From: Nitrospinota bacterium
GTDB lineage: Bacteria > Nitrospinota_A > UBA7883 > JACRGQ01
Assembly: GCA_016217735.1 (NCBI GenBank)
Contig: JACRGQ010000003.1
Location: 25,564 to 89,563 of the forward strand
Length of the DNA stretch: 64,000 nucleotides
Direction of reading: 5' to 3'
Of this stretch, positions 26,667 to 35,114 are shown one piece after another. Below the pieces are notes generated by a model. That model saw only the letters and a list, made by a program, of their open reading frames with translations, ran no database searches and was not told the origin of the DNA. Within the stretch, counting starts at the first letter, position 1; every line of letters begins with the position of its first letter. The position numbers and the translations under genes were made by a program.

Positions 26667-27926
26667 TCACTTTTTCAAACGGGAATGAACCTGATGCCGG
26701 AAAATGTGGCCGGAGGGCGACGCTTCCCGGATAAGGAAATAGCGCCCGCCATCCTTGAGGATTTCAGCCGGCAGCGGATGGCTGAGGAAATAGTGCATTC
26801 CGGTGCCGTAACCATACGCTCCGCTGTTGCGGATGGCGATCACGTCCCCCGCGCGCAGCGGCGGCAGGCGCACCGGCAGGTCGCTTTGATCCAGCGTGGT
26901 GCACAGCGGCCCGCCCAATATCTGCGGCACCGGTTTGCCGCCCTTCCCTTTCACCAGTTCGGCGGGAAACTCGCGGCTTATGCGGAACGGAAAAAGCGCG
27001 TGGTGTATTCCGCCATCGGTGAGGGCGAAGCGCGCGCCGCGCATATCCTTCACCGATTGCACCGTCATCACATAGGCCCCGCACGGCCCCATGAGCCAGC
27101 GCCCCGGCTCTATCTGGAATGTGGCCTGCGACAAATGCCCGTCACGCGCGGCCTCGGCCGCCAGCCGCTTGAGTCCCGCGCCGAATTTTTTCAAGTCGAA
27201 TTCCGCATCCCCTTCTTTGTAGGGGATGCCCAGGCCGCCGCCGAAGTTTATGTAAATCGGCCAGAAGCCGTGGGCGCGGCTGGCGGCGGCCACATAGCGC
27301 ACAAAGGCCCGCGCGCCGCCGATCCACGCCGCCGGGGTCTTTACCTGCGTCCCCATATACATGTGAAAGCCGCAGAAAACGACGTTGCGGAACATCCCCC
27401 GCCCCGCCAGCAAACGGGCCGCCTCGGCGGGGGAAAAACCGAACTTGTCCTTGCCGCCGGTCATCACCCGGCCCGCTTTTTTCGGGGCCATGTGCAGGTC
27501 TATGTTTACCCGGAGCGCGACGTTCACCCGCCGCCCCAGCTTCTCCAGCGCGGCGAGTTCTTCCACCGTTTCGGCATGCACCATGCGTATGCCGCGCCGC
27601 TTGACCAGCGCCAACTCCCGCTCCGTCTTCACCGGCCCGGAAAGCGCCATGTTTTCCGGCTTGAATCCGGCCCGGTGGCAGGCAAGCATTTCGCCGGCGC
27701 TGGCGCATTCGGCCACCGCTCCCAGCGCGCGGTAGAGCCGGAGCACCGCCACGTTCGGATTCGCTTTCGCGGCATAAAAAAGGTTCCAGCCGCCCGGCAG
27801 GGCCGCTTTCAACGCCGCGTAGCGGGCGCGGATGGCCGCGGCGTCATAACAGTAGAAAGGGGTTGGAGCCAATCGGGCCGCGGCGGCAAGCGCGGCGGCG
27901 GACGGCCCGGCGGCGGTCACCGGCAT
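26667..27926 (-). CDS. Fold-III PLP-dependent decarboxylase-like enzyme (DapDC/ODC family)
   Basis: The 419-residue product has the alanine-racemase-type barrel of diaminopimelate and ornithine decarboxylases. The PLP lysine lies in FYAAKANPN near the N-terminus. Other motifs are GEMLACHRAGF, NFGGGLGIPY (phosphate-binding glycines), IEPGRWLMGPCGAYV, GGPLCTTLDQ and GAYGYGTGM. The spacing is closer to the enzymes acting in natural-product or exosortase pathways than to housekeeping LysA. No carrier protein or biosynthetic partner lies beside it. The substrate is unresolved; L-lysine formation from DAP cannot be excluded. Confidence 0.75.
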   Translation of the reverse strand: MPVTAAGPSAAALAAAARLAPTPFYCYDAAAIRARYAALKAALPGGWNLFYAAKANPNVAVLRLYRALGAVAECASAGEMLACHRAGFKPENMALSGPVKTERELALVKRRGIRMVHAETVEELAALEKLGRRVNVALRVNIDLHMAPKKAGRVMTGGKDKFGFSPAEAARLLAGRGMFRNVVFCGFHMYMGTQVKTPAAWIGGARAFVRYVAAASRAHGFWPIYINFGGGLGIPYKEGDAEFDLKKFGAGLKRLAAEAARDGHLSQATFQIEPGRWLMGPCGAYVMTVQSVKDMRGARFALTDGGIHHALFPFRISREFPAELVKGKGGKPVPQILGGPLCTTLDQSDLPVRLPPLRAGDVIAIRNSGAYGYGTGMHYFLSHPLPAEILKDGGRYFLIREASPSGHIFRHQVHSRLKK

Positions 27927-28518
27927 CGGATCGCCTTGGAATCAATCAGCATAAAAAAAGTGTACACAATACGATGGGGAAAAACAATTAAAGGGAATCC
28001 CCCAATACTTTCCTTATCCAGAGATTTGGGGGGTTCGTCAGGCAATATTGGGGAACGTATGTGGAAAAATTCGCCCTCCGGTGCATCTCACATTGTGTAT
28101 TCAACGATGCCGCACCGGGGGCGGACCGCCCGAACCCCCGAAAGGATTAGGGCAGATTGCTTTTTTAAAATGGGGACCATCGGGCGATGACCCCCATTTA
28201 TAAGGGGAGGTTAGAGGGTGATCTAACAAAATTGACTTCTCTGGGGGAGAATCAATTTCAGCCCTTTAAATAGCAAGTATCGTACCGTAATGCCTACAAA
28301 CATTAATTCGCTGTATTTATTAGCGTTATTCAACTTTTATAATATAAACGTTTTATTCAGCTAATGTATCATTTGTAACGTTTTTGCCGCTCAAATCAAA
28401 TGCCATACAATAATCATCACACATTCAATACGTTAACAGTAAACACAACTTTTGAGGTATTTTCATGCAAAATCACAATAGTGCGGTATTTTCGTACACA
28501 AACGATGATAACGAAATA
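27927..28518. other. 592-bp non-coding gap with hairpin cluster and AT-rich half
   Basis: The left half carries several inverted repeats: TCCCCCAATA/TATTGGGGA (27998-28054), a C/G-rich hairpin at 28115-28140, AATGGGG/CCCCATT with a nested CATCG/CGATG (28169-28198) and AAATTGA-CTTCTC with GAGAATCAATTT (28229-28258). The right half (about 28200-28460) is strikingly AT-rich compared with its neighbours. I see no supported gene. A plus-strand frame opening at 28465 runs antisense into rlmN. A structured RNA or remnant element is possible. Confidence 0.35.
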
Positions 28519-29544
28519 TCAGGGGGAAGTGGCTGTTTTAAGCTGACCGCAAGCCGCATCAATCTCCCCGCCCCGGCTTATCCGGATGGTGCAATCGATA
28601 TCGGCGGCCATGAGCGCTTTCTGGAATTTCTCCACCTGTTCGCGCGGGCTGGGGCGCAGTTCGGCCCCGGCCACCGGATTAAAGCGGATAAGATTGACTT
28701 TCGCCTGTACGCCCCGCAACGCCCTGATGAGGGCTTGGGCGTCTCCGGGACGGTCATTCACCCCGTCGAAGAGTATCATCTCCATCGTGATCTTCCGCCC
28801 ATGCTGCAGCGGGTAGCGGGCGCAGGCCTTCATGATCGCCGCCACCGGGTATTTTTTGTTCACCGGCATCAGGCGGCTCCGCACCGCGTCGTCCGCCGCG
28901 TGCAGCGAGATGGCGAGATTCGTCTTCAATCCGGTTTTCCCCAACCGGTCTATTTGCGGCGGCAGCCCGACGGTGCTGATGGTAATCCGCCGCGCGCCGA
29001 TATTGAACCCCTCGGGATGATGCATAATCTCCGCCGCCCGCGTCACCGCGTCGAAGTTATCCAGCGGTTCCCCCATTCCCATGAAAACCACGTTGGTGAC
29101 TTCGCCCGCGCCGCGCCGCGCCTCGATCACCTGGTTCAGGATTTCGGCGGGGGTAAGGTTGCGCGAGAAGCCCATCGTGCCGGTGGCGCAGAAGGCGCAT
29201 TGAAACTTGCACCCCACCTGGGTGGAAACGCAGACGGTGTTCCGCTTCTCTTCGGGGATGTAGACCGTTTCCACGGTCAGGCCGTCGTCCAGCGCGAAGA
29301 GGTACTTGATCGTGCCGTCCGCCGCGGTCCGCCTGGCGGCGGTGGCCAGCCCCTTGGCGGTGTGCGTGGCGGCCAGCTGTTCCCTGAAATCCTTCGGGAG
29401 GTTGGTCATGGAGGCGATATCGACCGCGTTCTTGGCGTACAGCCAACCGCGTATCTGCTTCGCGCGGAACCGCGGCTGCCCCATGGCCCCGGCCAGTTCG
29501 TCGATTTGCGCGAAGGTGAGGTCTTTAAGGTTGACCGGCGTCAT
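28519..29544 (-). CDS. rlmN: 23S rRNA (adenine2503-C2)-methyltransferase RlmN
   Basis: RlmN methylates A2503 in 23S rRNA and A37 of some tRNAs by a radical-SAM, methyl-cysteine mechanism. The 341-residue protein has the cluster motif CKFQCAFC, followed by ATGTMGFSRNLTPAEI, the VFMGMGEPLDN motif and the C-terminal catalytic cysteine in DAACGQL. The N-terminal accessory domain (QPRFRAKQIRGWLYAKN) is intact. Its ATG overlaps the stop of the small upstream gene by four bases, so the two are translationally coupled. Confidence 0.94.
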   Translation of the reverse strand: MTPVNLKDLTFAQIDELAGAMGQPRFRAKQIRGWLYAKNAVDIASMTNLPKDFREQLAATHTAKGLATAARRTAADGTIKYLFALDDGLTVETVYIPEEKRNTVCVSTQVGCKFQCAFCATGTMGFSRNLTPAEILNQVIEARRGAGEVTNVVFMGMGEPLDNFDAVTRAAEIMHHPEGFNIGARRITISTVGLPPQIDRLGKTGLKTNLAISLHAADDAVRSRLMPVNKKYPVAAIMKACARYPLQHGRKITMEMILFDGVNDRPGDAQALIRALRGVQAKVNLIRFNPVAGAELRPSPREQVEKFQKALMAADIDCTIRISRGGEIDAACGQLKTATSP

Positions 29545-29804
29545 TTGCCGCCGCCGCGGACTTTCTCCACTTTCGCCTCGGCATCCGCCTCTATCTTGCG
29601 GATGAGCGCGGCGGATTGCCCCTTCAATTGCTCAATGGCGGCGGGATCGTTCATGCCGCCGATCTTCTTGGCAACCATGATCTCCTCTTCGGCCGCCTTG
29701 GCCTTCGCCACGGAACGTATCTCCTCTATCTTCCGTTTTTGCTCCGGGGTCAGCTTCGGGCCGCCGCCGGTCCGTTCCATCGCCAGCTCAAGCGCGCTCT
29801 TCAT
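29541..29804 (-). CDS. Small helical protein upstream of rlmN
   Basis: An 87-residue charged helical protein (MKSALELAMERTGGG, LTPEQKRKIEEIRSVAKAKA, EADAEAKVEKVRGGGK). The ATG at 29804 is selected because AGGAGG ends nine bases before it; two upstream ATGs touch or directly abut that site. I know the pattern as a conserved hypothetical but cannot name a function. Its stop overlaps the rlmN ATG (ATGA). Confidence 0.6.
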   Translation of the reverse strand: MKSALELAMERTGGGPKLTPEQKRKIEEIRSVAKAKAAEEEIMVAKKIGGMNDPAAIEQLKGQSAALIRKIEADAEAKVEKVRGGGK

Positions 29805-29917
29805 CGGCATCATCCTCCTATTGCGGTGGTATTGTAGCAAAAAACGGCCGGCGCGCGCGGTTTGAATGTAGGGGGGAAAACGCATTACAATTGACGTATA
29901 TGACAGGGAAAGAAACA

Positions 29918-31267
29918 ATGCCGGGGCAGCTACCCTCCGCCGAACCGCCGCCCCACAGGCGCTCGCTGCTCACCATCATCAGCGAGGAGGATTTCAAGAA
30001 GCCGTTGCGGGAGTATGCCGTCCCTTTTTTCCGGCTGGCGGCGGTCACCACCCTGGACACGCGGAACCTCTCCAGCCTTTTCTATTTCAACCTGATGAAC
30101 GAAGCGGAGAAACTGGAACTTTTCCTTGACGACCATGGCGCGAAGGAAAACGGCACCTACCACCATTTCCGCGCCCTGGTCGCCAGCATCCGCAATTTCT
30201 CCATCGCCGCCTTCCAGTTGGGACACCTGCTGGAGCGCTATCACGATTACGCCCCGGCCGAGCCGGAGCACGCCGCCGAGGAGTTCCTCGCCACCGGACG
30301 GGAGATGCTGGGCTACATCAACGACATCACGGCGGCGCTCATCAACGAGGCGGGCGCGGAGTTCCGCCGGCTCGGCTGCGGACTCAGGAACGCCGATGTG
30401 GACACCGGCGGCTTCAAGGAGGTCGGCAGGCAGGAGAAGCTTCCCCGCACGCTGGAGATGGGAAGCTACCAGACCACCGAACAGATGGTGATGCGCCTGG
30501 CGGAGAGCTACCGCAAAGCCGCCGTGAAGGTGAACCGCGAGCGCTATGGCAGGAAGATCGAGCCGGAGGAGTTCGCCAAGTTGATCCCGGCGCGGGTGAA
30601 CGAGACCAAAATAAAAATTCTGGAAAGCACGCTGCACAATCTGCAAACCGAATACGACACGCACATCAGCAAAACGCAGGCCGAGGCGGACGACCCGGAC
30701 CTCTCCGGCCTCCGCTCGCTCATCTCCATCCCGATGCACCTGCTCGAAATGACGCGCTGGCTCATCCACTTCTACGAACGGCACGAGAACGAGATACATT
30801 CCGACGCCAGCCGCGACCGGATCAGCGCCATCGTCGACAAGAACCTGGTGCTGCGGCTCATCGCCGATTTCGGCCTCCGCTACGCGCACCGCTACATGAT
30901 GTACGGCAAGACCGTGAGCGAACGGGTGATGACCCGCCTCGCGCGCACCACCCGCGCCATGGTGCCGATGCCGGTGCCGGTCGGCCTCCACGCGCGCCCC
31001 GCCTACTACGTCACGCTGGTGGTGGAAGAGCATGGCACCGACGCATTCCTCCACATCGGCGGCCGGCGGTTCGACGCCCGCTCGGTGCTGGACCTGCTGG
31101 AGGCGGGGGGCTTGGCGGCCGACCTCGAGGCGAATGAGCTTGAGTTCGAGGCGGACGAGCGGACGCTGGCCGACCTCAAAATACTGGCCGCCAGCAACTA
31201 CTGCGAGAACGATCAGATACCCAAAGAGCTGTACTACATCCGCGTGGCGAGGAATTTCATGGCATGA
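29918..31267 (+). CDS. Long helical protein with C-terminal HPr-like phosphocarrier domain
   Basis: The C-terminal 100 residues match HPr: VPVGLHARPAYYVTLV contains the phospho-accepting histidine (His358 from this start), and FDARSVLDLLEAGG aligns with the HPr Ser46 segment, with the serine kept. The N-terminal 340 residues are mostly long helices (EKLELFLDDHGAKENGTYHHFRA region, LESTLHNLQTEYDTHIS) with no domain I recognise. Free HPr is about 88 residues. No enzyme I, HPr kinase or sugar permease is near. The ATG at 29918 has AGGGAAAG upstream; an ATG at 29900 is the alternative. The next gene overlaps by four bases. A regulatory rather than transport role is inferred. Confidence 0.7.
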   Translation: MPGQLPSAEPPPHRRSLLTIISEEDFKKPLREYAVPFFRLAAVTTLDTRNLSSLFYFNLMNEAEKLELFLDDHGAKENGTYHHFRALVASIRNFSIAAFQLGHLLERYHDYAPAEPEHAAEEFLATGREMLGYINDITAALINEAGAEFRRLGCGLRNADVDTGGFKEVGRQEKLPRTLEMGSYQTTEQMVMRLAESYRKAAVKVNRERYGRKIEPEEFAKLIPARVNETKIKILESTLHNLQTEYDTHISKTQAEADDPDLSGLRSLISIPMHLLEMTRWLIHFYERHENEIHSDASRDRISAIVDKNLVLRLIADFGLRYAHRYMMYGKTVSERVMTRLARTTRAMVPMPVPVGLHARPAYYVTLVVEEHGTDAFLHIGGRRFDARSVLDLLEAGGLAADLEANELEFEADERTLADLKILAASNYCENDQIPKELYYIRVARNFMA

Positions 31268-32448
31268 AGGATTTTTTACGCCCCGCCCAAAAAGAAATCC
31301 GGGCGCTCGCCCCGGCCATCACCGGCATCAACCGGCGCATCTTTGAAAAGCCGGAGCTTAATTTCCAGGAGCACTACGCCGCCGGCCAGTTGTGCGCGGC
31401 GCTGGAAGCCGAGGGGTTCAAAATCCGGCGCGGCGCGGGCAAGCTGAAAACCGCGTTCGAAGCGGTCTGGCGCGGAAGCCGGAAAGCGCCGGTCATCGCC
31501 GTGCTGGCTGAATACGACGCGCTGCCGAACATCGGCCACGCCTGCGGCCACAACATGATAGCCGCCGCCGCGTTTGGCGCCGCCACCGCCGCCAAACGCT
31601 TGCTGGGCAAAAACTGCGGCACGCTCAAAGTCATCGGCACTCCCGCCGAGGAAGGGGGCGGCGGCAAACTCTACATGGTCAAAGGGGGCTGGTTCAAAGG
31701 GGTCGACGCCGCCATCATGACCCACCCGGCCAACCACACCCGCACCGTGGCGCGAATGCTCGCCGTGCAGGAGCTGGAATTCCAGTACTTCGGCAAGGCG
31801 TCGCACGCCGCCGCGCATCCCGAACTGGGGGTCAACGCGCTCGACGCGGTGATCGCGCTGTTCAACGGCGTCAACGCCATGCGGCAGCAGACGCCGAATT
31901 TCTCCCGCGTCCACGGCATCGTCAGCCACGGCGGCGACGCGCCGAACATCATCCCCGAATACGCCGCCGCGAAATTTTTTGTCCGCGGCATCACCATGAA
32001 AGATTTTCGATTCATGATGGCGAAAGTGATGGACTGCGCCCGCGCCGCCGCCAAGGCCACCGGCGCCCGCCTGAAAGTGGTGAAAGGGGGCCTCGCCTAC
32101 GAGCCGTTCGAGCCGAACCGGACGATGGGAAAAATACATTCCTCCCACTTCCAGCGGATCGGCATGAAAGAGAGCGGCATACCCGAAAACGAGGAGATAG
32201 GGTCGTCCGACATCGGCAACCTCTCGCAGGTGGTGCCGTGCCTCCACCCCGAATTCGCGGTGAGCGAACCGCACATTGTGAACCACTCCCGCGAATTCCT
32301 GAAAGCGGTGGTGGGCAAGCGCGGTGAAGATCAAATGTTGAAGGCCGCAACCGCGATGGCGGCGACCGTTTGCGTCCTGATGAGCGACCCGAAACTCATC
32401 CCCGCCGTCCGCAAAGAGTTCGAAGAAAGCAAGCGCCGCAACGGCTGA
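31264..32448 (+). CDS. M20 family amidohydrolase (AbgB/carboxypeptidase-like)
   Basis: This 394-residue enzyme has M20D metallopeptidase motifs: AEYDALPNIGHACGHN with two metal ligands, PAEEGGGGK with the catalytic and metal-binding glutamates, the dimerisation domain around FQYFGKASHAAAHPELG, and the late metal histidine in SEPHIVNHS. Relatives hydrolyse N-acyl amino acids, p-aminobenzoyl-glutamate or related amides. The substrate is unknown. The start ATG overlaps the stop of the HPr-fusion gene (ATGA), indicating a two-gene operon, so the HPr-like protein may relate to its control. Confidence 0.82.
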   Translation: MKDFLRPAQKEIRALAPAITGINRRIFEKPELNFQEHYAAGQLCAALEAEGFKIRRGAGKLKTAFEAVWRGSRKAPVIAVLAEYDALPNIGHACGHNMIAAAAFGAATAAKRLLGKNCGTLKVIGTPAEEGGGGKLYMVKGGWFKGVDAAIMTHPANHTRTVARMLAVQELEFQYFGKASHAAAHPELGVNALDAVIALFNGVNAMRQQTPNFSRVHGIVSHGGDAPNIIPEYAAAKFFVRGITMKDFRFMMAKVMDCARAAAKATGARLKVVKGGLAYEPFEPNRTMGKIHSSHFQRIGMKESGIPENEEIGSSDIGNLSQVVPCLHPEFAVSEPHIVNHSREFLKAVVGKRGEDQMLKAATAMAATVCVLMSDPKLIPAVRKEFEESKRRNG

Positions 32449-32507
32449 CGCCAATTACCCGTTGACCGCCCAGAAAATTGTAACGGCGAATGAATGGAGA
32501 GATGTCA

Positions 32508-32525
32508 TGCCCGCGCAGGCGGGCA
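32508..32525. repeat. Short GC palindrome (TGCCCGC-N4-GCGGGCA)
   Basis: A perfect seven-base stem within CATGCCCGCGCAGGCGGGCA, of the dispersed extragenic palindrome type. It lies in the convergent gap between the M20 gene and the HTH gene and may serve as a weak terminator, though no T-run follows. Confidence 0.5.
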
Positions 32526-32580
32526 CCCAGAGCTTTTTCCTTTTAACTTTCTTCAGAAACCTAAATGAAAGAACTCCGGA

Positions 32581-32877
32581 TCAAGCCGCTTTTTTCTGGT
32601 GGCGCGATATTTTCACCGCCACGCCAAGCCCCGCCTTTGAGAGCATTTCGATAAGGGTGTCCACGGTGAACAGCTTGATCTTGCCCCGCTTGAGGTCGCT
32701 TATCCGGGGTTGAGTGACACCAAAAAGCTTTGCCGCCCTTTCCTGTTTCAGTTCATTTTCTTCCATGAATTTCGCCAGCACTGTCATCAATTGGGCGCGA
32801 ATTAGCAAATTTGCCGCCTCTTCTCCATGGAAACCGATGTCGCTGAACACGTTGCCCGCCGCTTTGGTCTTTCTCAT
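32581..32877 (-). CDS. HTH (XRE/HigA-like) transcriptional regulator
   Basis: A 98-residue protein with a central helix-turn-helix: ELKQERAAKLFGVTQPRISD followed by LKRGKIKLFTVDTLIEML. This is the COG5606-type domain usual for antitoxins of HigBA/RelBE-like modules. The ATG at 32877 is supported by AAGGAGGA four bases upstream. A toxin gene is normally directly upstream; here that position holds only the divergent anmK promoter region, so it is an orphan or has lost its partner. Autoregulation at the AT-rich gap 32880-32940 is plausible. Confidence 0.75.
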   Translation of the reverse strand: MRKTKAAGNVFSDIGFHGEEAANLLIRAQLMTVLAKFMEENELKQERAAKLFGVTQPRISDLKRGKIKLFTVDTLIEMLSKAGLGVAVKISRHQKKAA

Positions 32878-32939
32878 TTTGTCCTCCTTAATCCTCAACG
32901 TGTCGAATTATACAATATTTTGTATATCCCGCAAAAAGG

Positions 32940-34097
32940 ATGCCGTGGTACCTTATGGGCAAGATGATTTCACGCTACGGCATAGGGTTGATGAGCGGCA
33001 CGTCGGGGGATGGTGTCGACGCCGCGCTCGTCGATTTTGCCGATGGCAAGGTGCGGATTGCGGCAACGCACTTCCTCCCCTACCCCGCAAAGCTGCGCGA
33101 AGAGGTGTTCCGCGCGAGCCAGCCGGACGGCCCGGCGGAGCTTATCTGCCGCCTCAATGTTGAGATCGGAAAGCTTTTCGGCACGGCGGCCGTTGCGCTT
33201 TGTAAAAAAGCAAAAATCCCGCTCAAGCAGGTGGAGTTCATCGGCTCGCACGGCCAAACCATCCGCCATCAGCCGAACGGCAAAAACGGGGTATCCTCCA
33301 CCCTCCAGATTGGCGAAGGAAGTGAAATAGCCGCCCTCACCGGCTGCTGGGTGGTTTCCGATTTCCGCCCCGCCGACATCGCGGCGGGCGGCTGCGGCGC
33401 GCCGCTTGCCCCGCTGGCGCACTACGTCCTCTTCTCCGATAAAAACGAAGACCGCGTTGTACACAACATGGGGGGAATATCGAACATCACCTGGCTTCCG
33501 GCCGGCGTTGGCATCGAAGGGGTAACCGGATTCGATACCGGCCCGGCGAACATGCTGCTCGATATGGCCTCGGCGCATCTTTCAAAAGGGAAGCGGGCAT
33601 ATGACAAAAACGGCGCAACGGCCCTGCATGGCGCGGTGGACAAAAAAATGTACGCGCATTGCATGGCGCATCCCTACTTCAAGCGGAAGCCGCCCAAGAG
33701 CACCGGCCGCGAAACATTCGGCCCCGCATACTTCGCGGAGCTTCTTAAAAAATTCGGAACGGTGAAGGAGGCGGATTTCCTCCGGACGCTGGCGGCGGCG
33801 GCCGCATCGTCGGCGGTGGATCAGGTTTTTGCGTTCTGTAAACCGAGGCGGGCGCTGCGCTGGATCGTCTGCGGCGGCGGCGCGTACAACAAAGCGCTGC
33901 TGGATGAATTACGCGCGCGGCTTGCGGGGCGCGGCGCGGTGACAATGAGCAGCGAACTCGGTTACGGCGAAAAAGACATCGAAGCGGTGTTGATGGCGGC
34001 GCTGGCCTACCGCACCATCAACGGCCTGCACGGCAACATCCCGAAAGTGACCGGCGCGAAACGCCCCGCCCTCCTCGGCAAAATCTCCATCCCCTGA
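32940..34097 (+). CDS. anmK: Anhydro-N-acetylmuramic acid kinase
   Basis: AnmK phosphorylates and opens 1,6-anhydro-MurNAc released by lytic transglycosylases, returning it as MurNAc-6-phosphate. The N-terminal GLMSGTSGDGVDAALVDF and the middle motifs GSHGQTIRHQP, DFRPADIAAGGCGAPL, NMGGISNIT and GFDTGPAN, plus the late CGGGAYN and GYGEKDIEA, are all present. Length is 385 residues, slightly longer than E. coli. In-frame ATGs at 32955 and 32964 are alternative starts, the latter nearest to the conserved sequence. It pairs functionally with the transglycosylase at 9 kb. Confidence 0.92.
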   Translation: MPWYLMGKMISRYGIGLMSGTSGDGVDAALVDFADGKVRIAATHFLPYPAKLREEVFRASQPDGPAELICRLNVEIGKLFGTAAVALCKKAKIPLKQVEFIGSHGQTIRHQPNGKNGVSSTLQIGEGSEIAALTGCWVVSDFRPADIAAGGCGAPLAPLAHYVLFSDKNEDRVVHNMGGISNITWLPAGVGIEGVTGFDTGPANMLLDMASAHLSKGKRAYDKNGATALHGAVDKKMYAHCMAHPYFKRKPPKSTGRETFGPAYFAELLKKFGTVKEADFLRTLAAAAASSAVDQVFAFCKPRRALRWIVCGGGAYNKALLDELRARLAGRGAVTMSSELGYGEKDIEAVLMAALAYRTINGLHGNIPKVTGAKRPALLGKISIP

Positions 34098-34104
34098 TAC
34101 CCGT

Positions 34105-34211
34105 GGCGCGGAGCGCCTTTTCTCCGGGCAGGGGCGCTTCATTCGCCCATTGGCGCAACGCGCCATGTGTGAGTCATGCCTTACGGCATGATGTACCCAA
34201 TAAATTGGGTA
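34105..34211. repeat. Hairpin-module array, first part
   Basis: Five stem-loops in a row: GGCGC-GGA-GCGCC (34105-34117), GGGCG/CGCCC (34132-34148), TGGCGC-AAC-GCGCCA (34151-34165), CATGCC-TTAC-GGCATG (34175-34190) and TACCCAAT-AA-ATTGGGTA (34194-34211). All stems are perfect. The last is identical to the one at 35423-35440. It lies in the convergent gap after anmK. Confidence 0.8.
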
Positions 34212-34224
34212 CCCACCGAGGCTG

Positions 34225-34332
34225 TTCCCGGTAGGTACACATTTTAATGTGTACATTGGCGCAACGCGCCAAGCAGCTTCCCCCATCGGCCCGTCGGGCC
34301 GAGAGTGCGACTGAAGTCGCACCTACCGGGAA
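34225..34332. repeat. Multibranch hairpin element with outer stem
   Basis: The outer arms TTCCCGGTAGG (from 34225) and CCTACCGGGAA (to 34332) are exact reverse complements. Inside are four perfect hairpins: GTACACATT/AATGTGTAC (34235-34254), TTGGCGC-AAC-GCGCCAA (34256-34272), TCGGCCC-GTC-GGGCCGA (34286-34302) and GTGCGACT-GA-AGTCGCAC (34305-34322). As RNA it would fold into a closed multi-way junction on either strand. Its right arm contains the stop codon of the minus-strand hydrolase gene. Confidence 0.82.
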
Positions 34333-35114
34333 AAATCCCGCAGCAGCGCCGCTATCCGCTCCGCCACGTCGCGGGAAAAAAGATAGCCGGTGTGCCCCAG
34401 CCCCTCCACCTCGATATTCTCCGCGCCCGGCAACAGCGCGCTCTCCCCCGGCACCACCAGTTGGTCGAACCGCGACCAGAGGCAGGTAAACGGAATTTCC
34501 AGCGCGGCGATGACGTCGCGCGTGGCGCGCAAATAATCGGTGCCGGGGATGAGCCGCCGCCCGGCGGGCGCGATGCCGAAATACGACATGACCGTGCCGC
34601 CGAACGGCGCGCCGAGCGTGATGATTTTCCGCACCGCCCCGCGCGGCAGCAGCGATGCGGCATGCGCCGCCGCCAGCCCGCCGAAGCTGTGGCCGATAAA
34701 AACAATCCCCCCTTTGTGATCGCGCAGCCCCTCGGCCAGCCGCGCGCTCCACTCCTCCAGCCCCCCCGCCCCCTGATACTTGGGGCGGATGACGTTGGCG
34801 ATTCCCGCGCGGCGCAGCCGGAGCGCCAGCGGCAGCCAATGCGCCGGCGTGCTGAAAAGGCCGTGAACGATCACGATCAGCGGGCGTTCCGCATCCCGCC
34901 GCCTTTTTTTCATCAGGGCATCGAACGGCATCACCAAAAGCACGATGGCGATGAACAGGATTTCATAAATCCATTCGCGCAGCAGCCAGCAGATGCGCAC
35001 GGCCGCCGTGACCGGCGGTGACGGCATATGCCGCGTCATGGCGGCGGCGACGGCGTACGTAATCAGCGTTTCCGCCAGCGTGATAAAAAACGCCGTCTCA
35101 ACCAACAAAAGCAT
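34323..35114 (-). CDS. Membrane-anchored alpha/beta hydrolase (lipase/permuted-ester type)
   Basis: The 263-residue protein has two N-terminal hydrophobic helices (LLLVETAFFITLAETLITY and EILFIAIVLLVMPF) and then a hydrolase domain facing one side of the membrane: IVIVHGLFSTPAHW (oxyanion hole), GHSFGGLAAAHA (nucleophile), SRFDQLVVPGES (acid) and GLGHTGYLFS (histidine). It resembles triacylglycerol lipases and PGAP1-like proteins. The ATG at 35114 overlaps the end of the DUF2065 gene by 17 bases; a TTG four codons earlier is possible. The stop codon falls in the right arm of a hairpin element. Confidence 0.75.
   Translation of the reverse strand: MLLLVETAFFITLAETLITYAVAAAMTRHMPSPPVTAAVRICWLLREWIYEILFIAIVLLVMPFDALMKKRRRDAERPLIVIVHGLFSTPAHWLPLALRLRRAGIANVIRPKYQGAGGLEEWSARLAEGLRDHKGGIVFIGHSFGGLAAAHAASLLPRGAVRKIITLGAPFGGTVMSYFGIAPAGRRLIPGTDYLRATRDVIAALEIPFTCLWSRFDQLVVPGESALLPGAENIEVEGLGHTGYLFSRDVAERIAALLRDFSR

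Noticed and set aside
28465..29865. Long plus-strand open frame covering the rlmN region
   Set aside because: It is the antisense shadow of rlmN and the gene upstream of it, which have clear catalytic motifs on the other strand.
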